A DNA stretch of 64,000 nucleotides from contig WHUX01000207.1 in the NCBI GenBank assembly GCA_015179025.1, positions 1 to 64,000 on the forward strand, in the 5' to 3' direction. This document shows positions 21,216 to 31,984 of the stretch, piece by piece. Below the pieces are notes generated by a model, which was given only the letters and a program-made list of their open reading frames with translations, was not told the DNA's origin and did not search any database. This DNA is from Terfezia claveryi (Eukaryota; Ascomycota; Pezizomycetes; Pezizales; Pezizaceae). The position numbers and the translations under genes are program-made. The stretch's first letter is position 1, and every line of letters begins with the position of its first letter.

Positions 21216-22027
21216 GAACAAGAGAAGAGAAAAAGAAGAAGAAGAGAGTCCCAAGAGACCCAAGTGATTTGGGTGTAAAACCGGTGAGAATGATGAAGGG
21301 AGAGCAGCAATGGGATTTTTTAAAGGCATTTCGATCCGCACCGGTGACAGGTATGACCTGAGGGGACCTGTTTAGCATAGCACCAAGAGTCAAAGCAGCG
21401 TGTGCACATGGAATGGTGGTGGAACGTGAAAGACGGAAGATCGCGAAGATGCAGGGGACTAGGGTGGCACAAACATTGGTAGTGGGGACAGAAATAATGA
21501 AGAAGCAGGATGCTATCCCTGAACCAGAAGGAGAAGTGGCAAATTTCCACACGTGGGGAACGTTGAAGGTATGGGTGCCAGTGGAATTGGCTCAGAAAAA
21601 GTTATACAGAGTCTTAATAGATGGAGGAGCGGTTGTGAATCTGATCCCAATGACAGTAGCAAGCAGGTTGAAACTGCCATTAACGGCTAATGGTGATCTT
21701 AAAATCCGAACGGCAACTGGAGAGGTACTTCAGATCGAGTATTATACAGGGTTCGACATACAAATAGCTGGAGTAACAACAACGGTGAGGGCTTATGTGG
21801 TACCAGCACAAACTACTTATACATTGTTACTGGGAAGGAGATGGATGAAGCAAGCGAAAGCAAGAGGAGATTATGAAAAGGAGAGATATACAATTCGAGA
21901 CTCAGAGGGGAAAGAATGGGAAGTGCTGAATGTCCAATTGAACCAGACGAATTGGAAACCGTCAGCACATCAGGTCAATTGTGCTATGTGGAACTCCGAG
22001 ATAAGAGACGAGAGGAATATGAACTGA
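21110..22027 (+). CDS. Protease region of the second Gypsy element
   Basis: The -1 frame relative to gag. After a basic stretch it reads QQWDFLKAFRSAPVTGMT, a TGA at 21359-21361, then GDLFSIAPRVKAACAHGMV. Trp is expected at the stop (TGG-to-TGA). The aspartic protease follows: VLIDGGAVVNLIPM (about 21610-21650), with the ILG-like second motif as LLLGRRWM (about 21825-21850). The protease would mature the Gag-Pol precursor. One nonsense codon separates it from gag. Confidence 0.8.
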
Positions 22028-23295
22028 CAGAAGAAGAGCTTGAGGATTTCGATGAGTATCATGCAAGTATGGCAGAAAGATATCTTCAACAAGTAATTGA
22101 ACAGGGATGGACGAGTGATAATGAGAGTATTGCTGAAACAGACGATACTACAAGGGAAAACTCGACCAGTGAGGAGGAAGAGGTAGATGAGGAAGGACAA
22201 GAAACTGGATACGAAGGGGAAGAAGAGAGCGAGGAGGAAGAACAAGGGGGTGTATGAAGGAGAGAGGGAAAAGTTCAGAGACTGTAGGCAGGGATCGGCC
22301 TACCGTCTCTAGAATTCAAGATCCAGGGGGAGGAATAGTGGCAGTTACTGAGGTGCTAAGGGAGGTGTCAACCGTCAATAGAAGATGGAGAGTGGTGAAG
22401 GAGGATAGTAATAGGAAATGTTTCTGCTGCAGATTGTGGAAAAATTGCCATGATATTAAGCCTGTATGTGCAGAAGAGTGTATTTGTGAGTGTCCAGTGG
22501 AGCAAGGGAGAGGGACGAGTAAAATAGGGGTAGAGGAAGTTGAGGATGAGCAAAAAGGGGGAAGCTGGAGGGGAAGAAGTATGATATTCAGGACTATGGG
22601 GAAACTGAAGAGAAGCAGGGAGAAAAGACAAATGAGGTAGTAGTAGGGGGAGTAGAACAAGAGCGAACAAAAGAAAGTGAAGGGAAGAAGAGACAGCTAG
22701 ATAGATATCATCATGAAGAAAGGGAAAATGGGAATCTGGGAGACAGGTGGTCAGTCTGGGAAGGGGCAAATCAAGAAGGGGAATCGGAATGGAGAAGAGT
22801 GGAAGAGGAGAGGAAATTATCGAGGAAACAGACAGAATCCATAACAAAGAAAGCATGGGAGGAAGAGCAACGGCATTGGATATGTCGGAAGTGGGTAGCT
22901 AATAGTGATAAAGTGTGGAAGCAAGGAAGGTGTGAAGATATGATTGCGGTATATGTGGGAAAATTCGAGTGGATAATGGTGAGCAAGAGGAATTTATCGG
23001 ACAAGAAGTACAATCTCAGTGGATGATGGAGTTCCTCAGAATGGTACAATTAACAGAAGGGGAGGAAGTTATTGCAGTAGAGGAGAAAAAGCAGAAGGGG
23101 TCGAGGAGGGAAGTAGAAAAGCAACTACTAAAACAGCAATTGGACCGAGAAAGGATAGAGATGACAACGATTACAAGTGGAAGTATTACTCGGGAAACAG
23201 AAGAGGAACAGGCATTTGGAGCAGCGGTAGGATTTCCGACGGCGAGGAGACCAGTAGAATATCGAAGAAAACTATATGATGTGATATGGGGATAG
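21916..23295 (+). CDS. Acidic linker region between protease and RT, split over frames
   Basis: A purine-rich stretch covered by overlapping frames: 21916-22257 (acidic, EEEEVDEEGQETGYEGEEES), 22254-22640 (with a Cys-rich run CFCCRLWKNCHDIKPVCAEE), an open stretch from about 22560 to 23026, and 22969-23295 ending EYRRKLYDVIWG. Each successive frame is -1 to the previous one, and the joins include an ATGA overlap at 22254. Because the region is poor in T, open frames can occur by chance, so I am unsure which parts are translated. Confidence 0.45.
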
Positions 23296-26200
23296 TAGAA
23301 GAATGGATAGAGAAGGAAAAGGCAGAGGGGATGATCGGGGATTATGAGATGAATATGGAGCAGAAAGAACAAGTAAAAAGGCTGATATACACATGGAGGG
23401 ATATATTTGTCATCGATCCAGAGAAAATGCCAGTTACGGATTTGGTGGTACACATGATCCCGACGTATGCAGCCGCTCGACCGGTAAGAGCAAAAGAAAT
23501 GATCTATACACCAAGGGAAGTGAGATGGCAGCAAGAGAATATCCCACGACTGATCAAATCGGGGATGATCAGTTATTGTGACAGCCCATGGTCTGCACAA
23601 ACGAAGCATCCTGTGAAAAAAGACTTGAATTTGAGAATGGTAAATGTATTCTGCCCGATTAATAATGCAACAATCAAGTCAAATTACCCAATGAGACGGG
23701 TTGAACCGATAGTGAATACATTATCACAACCAAAGTACGCAGAAGGACCTAAGTTTCAGGCAGATGCAGTCAACGGCTATTACGCAATCCCATTATGGAG
23801 GCCTCACCGATACAAAACAGCTTTTAGCTGTTCGATGGGACAATTCTGCTATAATGTGATGGGACAGGGTCTGGCAGGAGGTCCACATTCATATGCAAGA
23901 CTAAAAGACATCACAATGGGAAGCATCCCGGAACCATATCCTGAGAAGAGTATCGCCGGAGATTATTCAGAGGAAGGCTGGGCACTAGAGTACTTCATGG
24001 ATGATGATTATGGAGGAGCTATGGGGTTCGAACAAATGTTCGACCTGCTACATAATAACTATTTCCCACGGATTGTCTGGGCGAGGCTGACTCTGAAACC
24101 GACGAAAACAATATTCTTTGCAAGGATGCTTGAATTACTTGGGCATGAGCTGGGACTGCGAGGCCTTCGCCCATCAATAGATAAAGTAGCAAGAATAAGG
24201 GATTATCCAGTACCGATGAATGAGGTGGAGTTGGATGGATTTCTGTTTATGACTACGTTCTTGAAGAGATTTATACCAGGGAGGGCGGAACATGCCAGAA
24301 TAATGAAAGAGGCAGTAGAAATAACAGTTATCAAGGGTGAGGAGGGGAAGAGCAAAAAGAAACATACTAGACAGAAAACTGGCTGGAACTGGGGAAAGAA
24401 GCAGCAGGAATCGTTCGACTTCGTTAAGAAAGCAATAGTGGAGAATGCTTCAATAGGAGGGGATGCTAACAGACAATACCATGTTGCATGCGATGCTTCA
24501 AGTACAGGAATAGGAGGAGTGGTGTTACAGTTCAGAACAAGACCAGTCGGAACAGTAATAACAAAAGAGAATTTCGGAGATGTAGGGATTGTAATGTACA
24601 TATCGCAGCGGTTGTCAGATGCAGAAACTCGATATTTGAATACAGAAAGGGAGGGACTAGCTGTACTAAGGTGTCTCGAGGAAGGGAGATGGTTGTTATC
24701 GGGGTCACCATATCCAGTGAAAGTATATACAGATCATTCAGCGTTACTGAGTATCTTGAGAGGAGATAGAGCGACACACAAAGGCAGAATAACGTCGTGG
24801 CTCGTTCGATTATCAGAATATGATGTAGAGTATCATCATATAAAAGAGCAAGAGAATGGGATTGCAGATGGACTCTCAAGAATGCCGAGGAGAGGTATGA
24901 GCACTCCAGGGAAGGGGTTCGAAAGCTGGGAAGATGTAGCACTGGTATCGGGAGAAGAGGATAGAGGCAGGAAGGTAGAGGGGGTCAAAGAAGATTCATG
25001 GGAAAAATGGAGGAAGGAAGACTGGTACAAGCATATTATTGAGTATAAAACAACAGGAAGAATAGAAGGGTTGGAGAATGATAAGATAATGAGAAAGACA
25101 AAATTACAAGCAGGGAGGTATATCCTGGTGGAAAAGTGTGACGATACTGGAGGAATGTTATTGTGGAAAGAGAAGTCAGGGAAAGTAGTGAGGTGTATCA
25201 CAGAGGAGGAAGTGAGTAACATATTGAAGCGGTATCACGACTGTCATGGACATTTCTCAGGAGGGATTATGATGAGGAATATGGAAGGGAGATACTACTG
25301 GCCATCAAGATATAGAGATATCTACAGTTACACAGCGGAATGCGACTCATGCCAAAGGTTCGGACCATTGAGACCATCGAAGGAATTAAAGCCGATATTT
25401 AACCTACAACCAATGGATATGGTGGGAATGGATTACATTGGTCCAATTAACCCTGCAGGAAGGTCGACAGGAAGCAAGTATGTATTGATTGTGGTGGATT
25501 ATTTCTCGAGATTTTTGTTCGTAGAGGCGGTGAAAGCAGCGGACGGAGAATCAGTATTGCAGGTGCTTGCACGGATTGCAGTGATTATGGGGTGGTCGAG
25601 GGCAGTATATTGTGATAATGCAAGCTACTTTGTCAAAGGGCGGGTACCAGGAGAGTTGAAAGCAAAGGGAGTTCTATTATTCCCAGCACCGATCATGAAC
25701 CCATCGTCAGTGGGATTGGCAGAAAGGTATGTCCAAATGGTTCTGATGGGACTGCGAACTATACTGCATGGTGAAGGAAAACCCTTATGTGAGTGGGACA
25801 CATATCTGGCTGCAGTGGTATTCTCAATCAATACGAGGGTTATACGAGTTCACGGATATACACCAGCACAACTATTTATGGGATTCAATCCTCGGGCAAC
25901 AATAGAGGATCTCACAGTGAGAGAATGTATGGCAGAACCGGTATTGAGAGAGCATGCAGATGATTGGATGAATGAACAAAAAAAGGAATCATGGGTTCAG
26001 GAAGATAATTTGGTAGATAGAAGTGATGGAAATTATGGATGGCATTGGTGGGTAAACATGGCACAAATAGAAGAGATGAGGGAGCACGCTAGAGAGCGAG
26101 TCCTGGTGGAACAGGAGAGAATGGTGGAACGAGACAAGGAACGGAAGAAGGGTTGTGAACCGCAAGAAGGAGATTTGGTATTATTGAGGAGATTCGCAGT

Positions 26201-26447
26201 AGATAAAGATAAGGGAAAGAAACTGGAGACTAGGTGGGAAGGCCCATATCAGGTGAAGAGGGTGGGATTCTCAGGGGTATCGGTAGTGTTGGGAGATATT
26301 GTGACGGGAAAGCTAAAAGGAAGATATTCTTTTGATGCAGTAAAACTATACACAGTGAAGGAAAGGGATAAAGGGGAAAGGGTACCAATTGGTGAAGCAC
26401 AGTGGTTGAGAAGGGACGCTCGACGAGAGTGTAATCTGGTGGGCTGA
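23286..26447 (+). CDS. Pol polyprotein (RT, RNase H, integrase), 1053 aa
   Basis: An uninterrupted frame. Reverse transcriptase: FQADAVNGYYAIPLW at about residue 156 and EYFMDDDYGGAM at about 235, giving the catalytic Asp pair. RNase H: VACDASSTGIGG, NTEREGLAVL and VYTDHSALLSIL at about 400-500. Integrase: zinc motif HDCHGHFSG ... CDSCQRFG at about 650-690; core Asp in VGMDYIGP, Asp in VYCDNASYF and Glu in SSVGLAERYVQ; then a GPY/F module (RWEGPYQVKRVGFSG) near residue 980. There is no chromodomain. It makes cDNA from the element RNA and inserts it. All key residues are visible, so this part could still be functional. The start ATG overlaps the previous frame by 10 nt (-1). Confidence 0.95.
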   Translation: MGIVEEWIEKEKAEGMIGDYEMNMEQKEQVKRLIYTWRDIFVIDPEKMPVTDLVVHMIPTYAAARPVRAKEMIYTPREVRWQQENIPRLIKSGMISYCDSPWSAQTKHPVKKDLNLRMVNVFCPINNATIKSNYPMRRVEPIVNTLSQPKYAEGPKFQADAVNGYYAIPLWRPHRYKTAFSCSMGQFCYNVMGQGLAGGPHSYARLKDITMGSIPEPYPEKSIAGDYSEEGWALEYFMDDDYGGAMGFEQMFDLLHNNYFPRIVWARLTLKPTKTIFFARMLELLGHELGLRGLRPSIDKVARIRDYPVPMNEVELDGFLFMTTFLKRFIPGRAEHARIMKEAVEITVIKGEEGKSKKKHTRQKTGWNWGKKQQESFDFVKKAIVENASIGGDANRQYHVACDASSTGIGGVVLQFRTRPVGTVITKENFGDVGIVMYISQRLSDAETRYLNTEREGLAVLRCLEEGRWLLSGSPYPVKVYTDHSALLSILRGDRATHKGRITSWLVRLSEYDVEYHHIKEQENGIADGLSRMPRRGMSTPGKGFESWEDVALVSGEEDRGRKVEGVKEDSWEKWRKEDWYKHIIEYKTTGRIEGLENDKIMRKTKLQAGRYILVEKCDDTGGMLLWKEKSGKVVRCITEEEVSNILKRYHDCHGHFSGGIMMRNMEGRYYWPSRYRDIYSYTAECDSCQRFGPLRPSKELKPIFNLQPMDMVGMDYIGPINPAGRSTGSKYVLIVVDYFSRFLFVEAVKAADGESVLQVLARIAVIMGWSRAVYCDNASYFVKGRVPGELKAKGVLLFPAPIMNPSSVGLAERYVQMVLMGLRTILHGEGKPLCEWDTYLAAVVFSINTRVIRVHGYTPAQLFMGFNPRATIEDLTVRECMAEPVLREHADDWMNEQKKESWVQEDNLVDRSDGNYGWHWWVNMAQIEEMREHARERVLVEQERMVERDKERKKGCEPQEGDLVLLRRFAVDKDKGKKLETRWEGPYQVKRVGFSGVSVVLGDIVTGKLKGRYSFDAVKLYTVKERDKGERVPIGEAQWLRRDARRECNLVG

Positions 26448-26655
26448 AAAAGTGGTGTTGTATGCTGCTTCGTGTGGTTGCATACTGTGGGCTTCATTGT
26501 CTGTTTTGTTCTTTGTGTTGTTGACTGCTGGTGATGGGATTGCTGAATTTTGTTTTCTACTGATTGCTCGGTGATGTTGGCGCAGTATATAGATGTGTGG
26601 CTGAGCTGAGGTTGAATACGCGGGGCGTATTATAAAAAGACTGTGGGGGTGAGTC

Positions 26656-26808
26656 TGTGGAGCAGGAATCGGTAATAGCTAAAATTACCCAATGAAGTAA
26701 CGCGAGCTAGACTTTCATGTATATAGCTAGATTGGCTCGACCTTATGTCAACCACAGAACCTTCATCTCACGGTCACAGAAATAGATACCTGGCTCTTCT
26801 CTCCCTCA
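26656..26808 (+). repeat. 3' LTR of the second Gypsy element
   Basis: Identical to 19022-19174. Confidence 0.93.
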
Positions 26809-27320
26809 GCACCCCCTCAAAAATCCCAGATAAAAAAATCAGATTTGGACCGTATTCACCACGTAAAGTTAATTGGAATCTGCGACCGTGCTAGTGACTA
26901 CTAGGCCGAATTAGGCTAAGTATCACATTTCACTTGGCACTTGCCATCAATTCTTGGCGACCTGACGTTCATGAACTCAATTGCTGCAAAGCAGTGCCTC
27001 AAATACAGACCCCTCGTTGTCGGACCCCTGATCATGATCGTCATCGTCCGCCAGGTACTCCAGCTCCTACAGGAGGTCATCCTCGAGCCCTGCCACAAGA
27101 TCATCCCCCCCGCTACCCCATCTAGTATTCCGTCCTCAAGTGCAGCGGTAGTCTCGATCAGACCAGTGCAGCGGTGACTACTTCCTGGGCTTCCGCCTCT
27201 TCCGTGATGCTCTTTAGCCCCCTTCGATACCACTGGGTTAACTTGCGCTTGTTGCTGATTCGAGGCATGATGACGGTGTTTACCAGGTCCAGGTCATGAA
27301 CATGCTAGACTGGCATATGT
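26809..27320 (-). pseudogene. Possible transposase N-terminus in the TA-flanked element
   Basis: The minus strand from about 27268 reads MPRISNKRKLTQWYRRGLKS, then ITEEAEAQEVVTAAL and a stop, with an acidic stretch (ELEYLADDDDHDQGSDNEG) further on in another segment. This looks like the start of a transposase cut by stops and deletions. The family cannot be named from so little. Confidence 0.4.
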
Positions 27321-27551
27321 ATGATCATGCTTTCATGACTTCTTGGGGCTTACGGGACTTGCTAGTCTACTTGGCGTTGACCGAATAAAATTTTCGTATA
27401 AATGGGTTTATTCGGTCGTCTAAGCATTTATTTTTCAGATTTGACGGATAAATGGTTGTGTGGAGGTCCTCGTATAATGCGTATTATACGAAAAAGTGGC
27501 TTGCCAAGATATCCGTATTATACGGCGTATAAAGCTAACTTTGAATACCCC

Positions 27552-27830
27552 TATTGTATTCGCCAATTATTATATACACAGAGAGGTATTTAGCAATAGA
27601 TATGGACACGGAACATGTGTGCAGCAACACTCGCTCTAACCCTTGGCCTAAGCTTCGCTCTAACTCTCGCTGTATCCATCGCTCTAACTCTCGCTGTAAT
27701 GCTCGCTCTAATTCTCGCTCTAATGCTCTCTCTAATACTCGCTGTAATATGCTGGGAATAATGAGCAAAGGGAAAAAGCGCGGGGAAGGGAAGTATATAT
27801 ACAGGAAAACCATAGTTGCCAAGGCCGACT
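27552..27830 (+). repeat. Repeat copy 2, right part, with a short tandem array
   Basis: Resumes the repeat interrupted at 18943: TATTGTATTCGCCAATTATTATATACACAG matches 18105-18135. It continues into CTCGCTCTAACTCTCGCTGTAA units (about 12 bp, 27640-27755). Confidence 0.7.
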
Positions 27831-28064
27831 GCTAAGGCCGACAATTTAGACTTTCCGAAGACAATGAGATAGGGGATAATAAGAGAAGTGGCACGACAGT
27901 GATCAACGGCGCTCAGCCCCCCTTTCGCACGCGGGTGCCGTACTACTCAATGCCTGGCCTGGTAATAGTCATATTGGGAAATCGTAGTCGTGGTACTGCG
28001 AACGAGACAAGTACTGCGATATGTGCGGAGTTCACGCTTTGTGATATATCCCGTAGGAATTTGC

Positions 28065-28660
28065 CCGGAACAAGCATATAAGGCACTGAGCAAGAATATA
28101 TTGCCCGGAGCAGGCCTATAAGGCACCGAGCAAGCATATATTGCCTAGAGCAAGCATATAAGGCACTGAGCGAGCCTATGTTGCCCGGAACAAGCATATA
28201 AGGCACTGAGCAAGAATATATTGCCCGGAGCAGGCCTATAAGGCACTGAGCAAGAATATATTGCCCGGAGCAGGCCTATAAGACACCACCGAGCAAGCTA
28301 ATACTGTCCGGAGCAAGCATATAAGGCACTGAGCGAGCCTATGTTGCCCAGAACAAGCTAAGGCACTGAGCAAGAATGTATTGCCCGGAGCAGGCCTATA
28401 AGACACCACCGAGAAAGCCAATACTGTCCGGAGCAAGCATATAAGGCACTGAGCGAGCCTATGTTGCCCGGAACAAGCATATAAGGCACTGAGCAAGAAT
28501 ATATTGCCCGGAGCAAGAATATGAGGCACCGAGCAAGGATATATTGCCTAGAGCAGGCATATAAGACACCACCGAGCAAGCCAATATTGTCCGGCGCAAG
28601 CATATGCAAGCCAATATTGTCCAGAGCAAGCATATAAGGCGCTGAGCAAGTATCTACAAG
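28065..28660. repeat. 40-bp satellite array, about 14 units
   Basis: Unit GCCCGGAGCAGGCCTATAAGGCACTGAGCAAGAATATATT with variants (some units have an extra ACC or a deletion). The long frames on the minus strand (LIGLLRAIYSCSVPYMLVPG type) are repeat artefacts. Confidence 0.92.
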
Positions 28661-28713
28661 AGTCTGGGACCGAGAACAGTGTTCCGGCAGTGTCATCAGA
28701 AAGATTTTAGCTT

Positions 28714-28742
28714 GCGTTGTGTGCACGGCGTGCACACAACGC
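28714..28742. repeat. Perfect hairpin, 13-bp arms and 3-nt loop
   Basis: GCGTTGTGTGCAC GGC GTGCACACAACGC, at the edge between the 40-bp satellite and the inverted repeat copy. Confidence 0.85.
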
Positions 28743-28799
28743 CAATTTGCAAAACTCCGCGTTACAACAAGATCTCTCTCACATAACGCACTTCCTACA

Positions 28800-29790
28800 A
28801 CGCTGATACTTACAATTCAATCTCGTCTCGCACTCTCACAATATGCAATCGGACGTTGTGTGCCCCATTCCCAACGTCTTCCTCTTCACACATCCGCTTC
28901 CAACACTCTTTCACCCAACTCAACATTATGATTGCGAGCCTATTACTTGTGACCTTCAGAAGTCGGACTAGTCCCTCCTCATGTTGTAATTGCAAGCTCA
29001 TTACCTGTAACCATCTGAAGGCACAATACCCCCTCCTAACTGTTGTCATTGACACTGCACTTTTTTACTCTCGCACCTGCATTTTATGCATTTCCAAAAA
29101 TGTTTTGATTCTCATGATAATATCTAAATCTAGCTAAATAAACAACTATGATCGCACCCCTAAAATCACCGTGCAAATACCTCATATATCCGACCGTGCA
29201 AATACCCCTAGAAATCAGCGTGCAAATAGCCCACATACCCGCGTGCAAATAGCCCTAGAAATCTGCGTGCAAATAGCTCATATATCTGCGTCCAAATAGC
29301 CCTCGAAATCAGCGTCCAAATAGCCTAGAAGTCAGCGTCCAAATAGCCCTAGAAATCTGAGTGCAAATAGCCCATGTATCCGACTGTGCAAATCAGCCTG
29401 GAATCCACCGTCCAAATCAGCCTGGAATCCACCGCCCAAATCAGCCTGGAATCGAGCGAGCAAATCAGCCTAGAATTGAGCGAGCAAATCAGCCGGCAAT
29501 CGAGCGAGCAAATCAGCCTAGAATTGAGCGAGCAAATCAGCCTGGAATCGAGCGAGCAAATCAGCCTAGAATTGAGCGAGCAAATCAGCCTAGAATTGAG
29601 CGAGCAAATCAGCCTAGAATCGAGCGAGCAAATCAGCCGGCAATCGAGCAAGCAAATCAGCCTGGAATCGAGCGAGCAAATCAGCCTAGAATTCAGCGCG
29701 CAAATGAGCAAGAAAATGAGCGACAAAATGAGCAAGAAAATGAGTGAGAAAATGAGCGAGCACACAACCTCCGTACAGTGGTGCAAATAA
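28800..29790 (-). repeat. Dispersed repeat with 24-bp satellite, copy 2
   Basis: Reverse complement of the repeat at 10240-10990. The tail is at 28800-29145 (AACGTCTTCCTCTTCACACATCCG, TTAGCTAAATAAACAACTATGATCGCA), followed by CGTGCAAATAGCCCTAGAAATCTG units and then CAAATCAGCCTGGAATCGAGCGAG units to about 29770. 24 bp is a multiple of three, so all frames stay open without coding for a protein. Confidence 0.9.
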
Positions 29791-29914
29791 GCAGAGGAAT
29801 CAGTGTATACCGGTATTCTGAAGCAATGACAGGAAAAAAACTCTAAGTCCCAGGCGGCCACACTTTTGAAGAAGGGTACCCGCGCGCCCCCTATTCTCGC
29901 GAGCCCCCTAATGT

Positions 29915-30240
29915 CCAATCCAGTTCCTGCGGTCTCAGAACCAGTTCCTGCTGTCTCAGAACCAGTTCCCGCTGTCTGAGGACCAGCCCCCGCTGTCTAA
30001 CAATCAGCTCATAGCTGGTGTTGAAATAATCCCTGTGGTGTCGGGTTTGAGCTCCTCCAGGCATGGGCACCACCTAGTACAGTGGAGGAAATAGCTGTAT
30101 GTGGTAAACATGAACATAGACTGGATTCGGTCAGTAATAGACTGGATTCAGTCGGTGATAGACTGGATTCGGTCGCTAATGACTAGATTGTAGTGCTCCG
30201 ATAGGATTGTAGTGGTCCGATAGATTGTAGTAGTTCTAGT
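29915..30240. repeat. Two short tandem arrays
   Basis: About four units of CCAGTTCCTGCTGTCTCAGAA (29920-30003), then about three units of TAGACTGGATTCGGTCAGTAA (30115-30180) and a TTGTAGT.GTCCGATAG array to 30240. Confidence 0.8.
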
Positions 30241-30699
30241 AGATGAGGTATTAGTAGTACATAGCTAAAGGGTCAGGAATACTTAAGAGTGTGGACAACG
30301 GACATGATGTGCAGAGAGAACTCGTTAGGAACAAATTGCATGAAAGAGTGGCATTGGGAACGACGTTGAGCCAACTTATAAAGAAAAATGAGAATGTGCG
30401 CACAATGTAGTTGGTAACGCACATAAGAAGGATCTGCACAGCTAAGCATTAGCAATGCAGACAACGTCTAAAAGACATATTGACGTTGCAATGCTTGCGG
30501 GCGCGTTGCAAGGTAAGAAAATTTTTGCTGATGGTTCCGGAATGTTTTTGTTGAGATGTTCAAAAATCAATTTCCATTCAAAAACAAATACTTTTCTATA
30601 TAGTATTACATATTCTGCTCCGAAGCCACTAGCGTATAGCATAGTTTCCACGCTAGTTCCTCCGAGCTCAGAGGAACTAGCGTGGCAATTTCAGAGTAG
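30241..30699. other. No gene seen; contains a perfect hairpin
   Basis: The hairpin at 30648-30685 has 15-bp arms (CCACGCTAGTTCCTC and its reverse complement) around an 8-nt centre CGAGCTCA. The frame at 30455-30742 has no recognisable motif and runs into the Copia LTR. Confidence 0.5.
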
Positions 30700-30909
30700 G
30701 TTACAGATGATACCCTTATTACCAGCTACAGTAATAAGCTGATTAGTCATGTATGGACTAGGCAGAGCATGTAGTTTAGACAGTGATACTATCAGAGGAG
30801 CATCATAGAGACATACATGAAATGAGCACATTCCGACATTCCTGAGTTCCATCAGGTTATGAAGCCCTCTTATTATTGCTAGAAAAGATAGACCACACCC
30901 CTTTACTAC

Positions 30910-31581
30910 ATTATGGATGAGCTTCCTACAAAGTTCGATTGGGGCTCTACCACTGTCCCACTATTAGATAGAAGCAACTATCTATCATAGAAGAAAACAA
31001 TGAGGATTCTACTGATGAAAGTTGGTGTATTATCATTAGTAGACAAACCATGACTTGCTCATACTACTGGACATTGGGAAAAGTGTGATTGATGGACTTT
31101 CTCAGAGATTTTCTTCAGCTGCGGACCAGAACAACAATTATGCATCAAAGAAGACATATTAGCTAAGGAAGCATAAGATACTCTGGCAGACCTTTACTAA
31201 TTAGTATCATTGGGGAACATATTCAGACTCACATCTGAATTCAATATAAAAAAACAATTGCTTAACTAGCAAGCCATCCAATTTATTATCTTCATATGTA
31301 TGGCAGCTACAGAAATTAGATATCTGGATAAAGACCTAAGCAATCAAAAAATAAAATGGCAGATTCTGGGTAATCTACTACTAGAATATGATGCATTAGT
31401 CACTACCTTATCCAACATCGATGTCCCAACAAAGCCTATGATAGTAGCAGCCATAAAAGAAGCTATCCTGAGAGAAGAATGGCAAATCTTACTCAAAAAG
31501 GATACTAAACAACTACTTATACCTATTCCTCCAAATATTATTTCTTCCAATATAGATATGTCAATATCATTCATTACTTAA
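30910..31581 (+). pseudogene. Copia gag
   Basis: MDELPTKFDWGS then VPLLDRSNYLS, a TAG where Trp is usual, and KKTMRILLMKVGVLSLVDKP, matching the Copia gag start LD..NY..W...M...L. The open frame 31300-31581 (KIKWQILGNLLLEYDALVTT) is the helical capsid part. Several stops. Confidence 0.85.
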
Positions 31582-31984
31582 TATAATAATGAACAATATA
31601 TTAATGACAAATACTCTACCTATGGTCAAAAATCTCATATGGAGATGGAATGCTGGCACAAGTATCCCCTAAAAGCACTAAAATGGTAGAAGAATATTAA
31701 AGTAGGGGAGGAAAAAAGGTCGAAAAAGAACATAGGACAATCAAAAAGGAGAAAACGAAAACCATCCTATTCATCAACCTCCTCCTCTTCATCTTCGGAG
31801 TCTGACAATAGAAGAAAGAAGAAAGATAAAAAGGACAAGAAAAAGAAAGAGAAGGTGAAGAAAGAGAACAAACATGCATTAATGAAGGAAAGTGAATGTA
31901 TACCTTACATTCTACGAACAACACCCTATATTGACTACTCTCACATGATGTGACTTCAACAATAACAACCAATGGCTTACCCAT

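Larger units (their letters stand above)
19022..26808 (+). mobile_element. Ty3/Gypsy retrotransposon with identical 153-bp LTRs
   Basis: LTRs at 19022-19174 and 26656-26808 appear identical base for base. A candidate primer-binding site, TGGCGACCACACC, starts at 19177, and a purine tract (GTGGGGGTGAG) precedes the right LTR. The coding order is gag, protease, RT, RNase H, integrase with no chromodomain. The flanks read GTAC on the left and GCAC on the right, so only an imperfect 4-bp target duplication can be proposed. Identical LTRs suggest recent insertion, yet the gag-pol junction region is split into several frames. Confidence 0.93.
18944..27551. mobile_element. TA-flanked DNA element carrying a Gypsy insertion
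   Basis: Inverted ends GGGGTATTCAAAG (A/T) TA (18944 onwards and reverse complement ending 27551), flanked by TA at 18942-18943 and 27552-27553. Without the Gypsy insertion it would be about 820 bp (18944-19021 plus 26809-27551). Continuity of the surrounding repeat across this element, judged against copies at 18100 and 46400, supports the boundaries. The superfamily is uncertain. Confidence 0.78.

Noticed and set aside
28065..28660. CRISPR-like array
   Set aside because: Units are directly tandem with no unique spacers, and the genome is eukaryotic.
28065..28735. Cys/Leu-rich minus-strand frames over the 40-bp array
   Set aside because: They follow the tandem unit exactly and break wherever the unit has an indel.
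29349..29918. Long overlapping frames on both strands over the 24-bp satellite (e.g. repeated ANQPRIER or ICSLDSRL patterns)
   Set aside because: The unit is 24 bp, a multiple of three, so every frame stays open. The peptides are mere repeats and there is no gene-like start or end.
30455..30742. 95-aa frame upstream of the Copia element
   Set aside because: Runs through a perfect hairpin and into the LTR. No recognisable motif.
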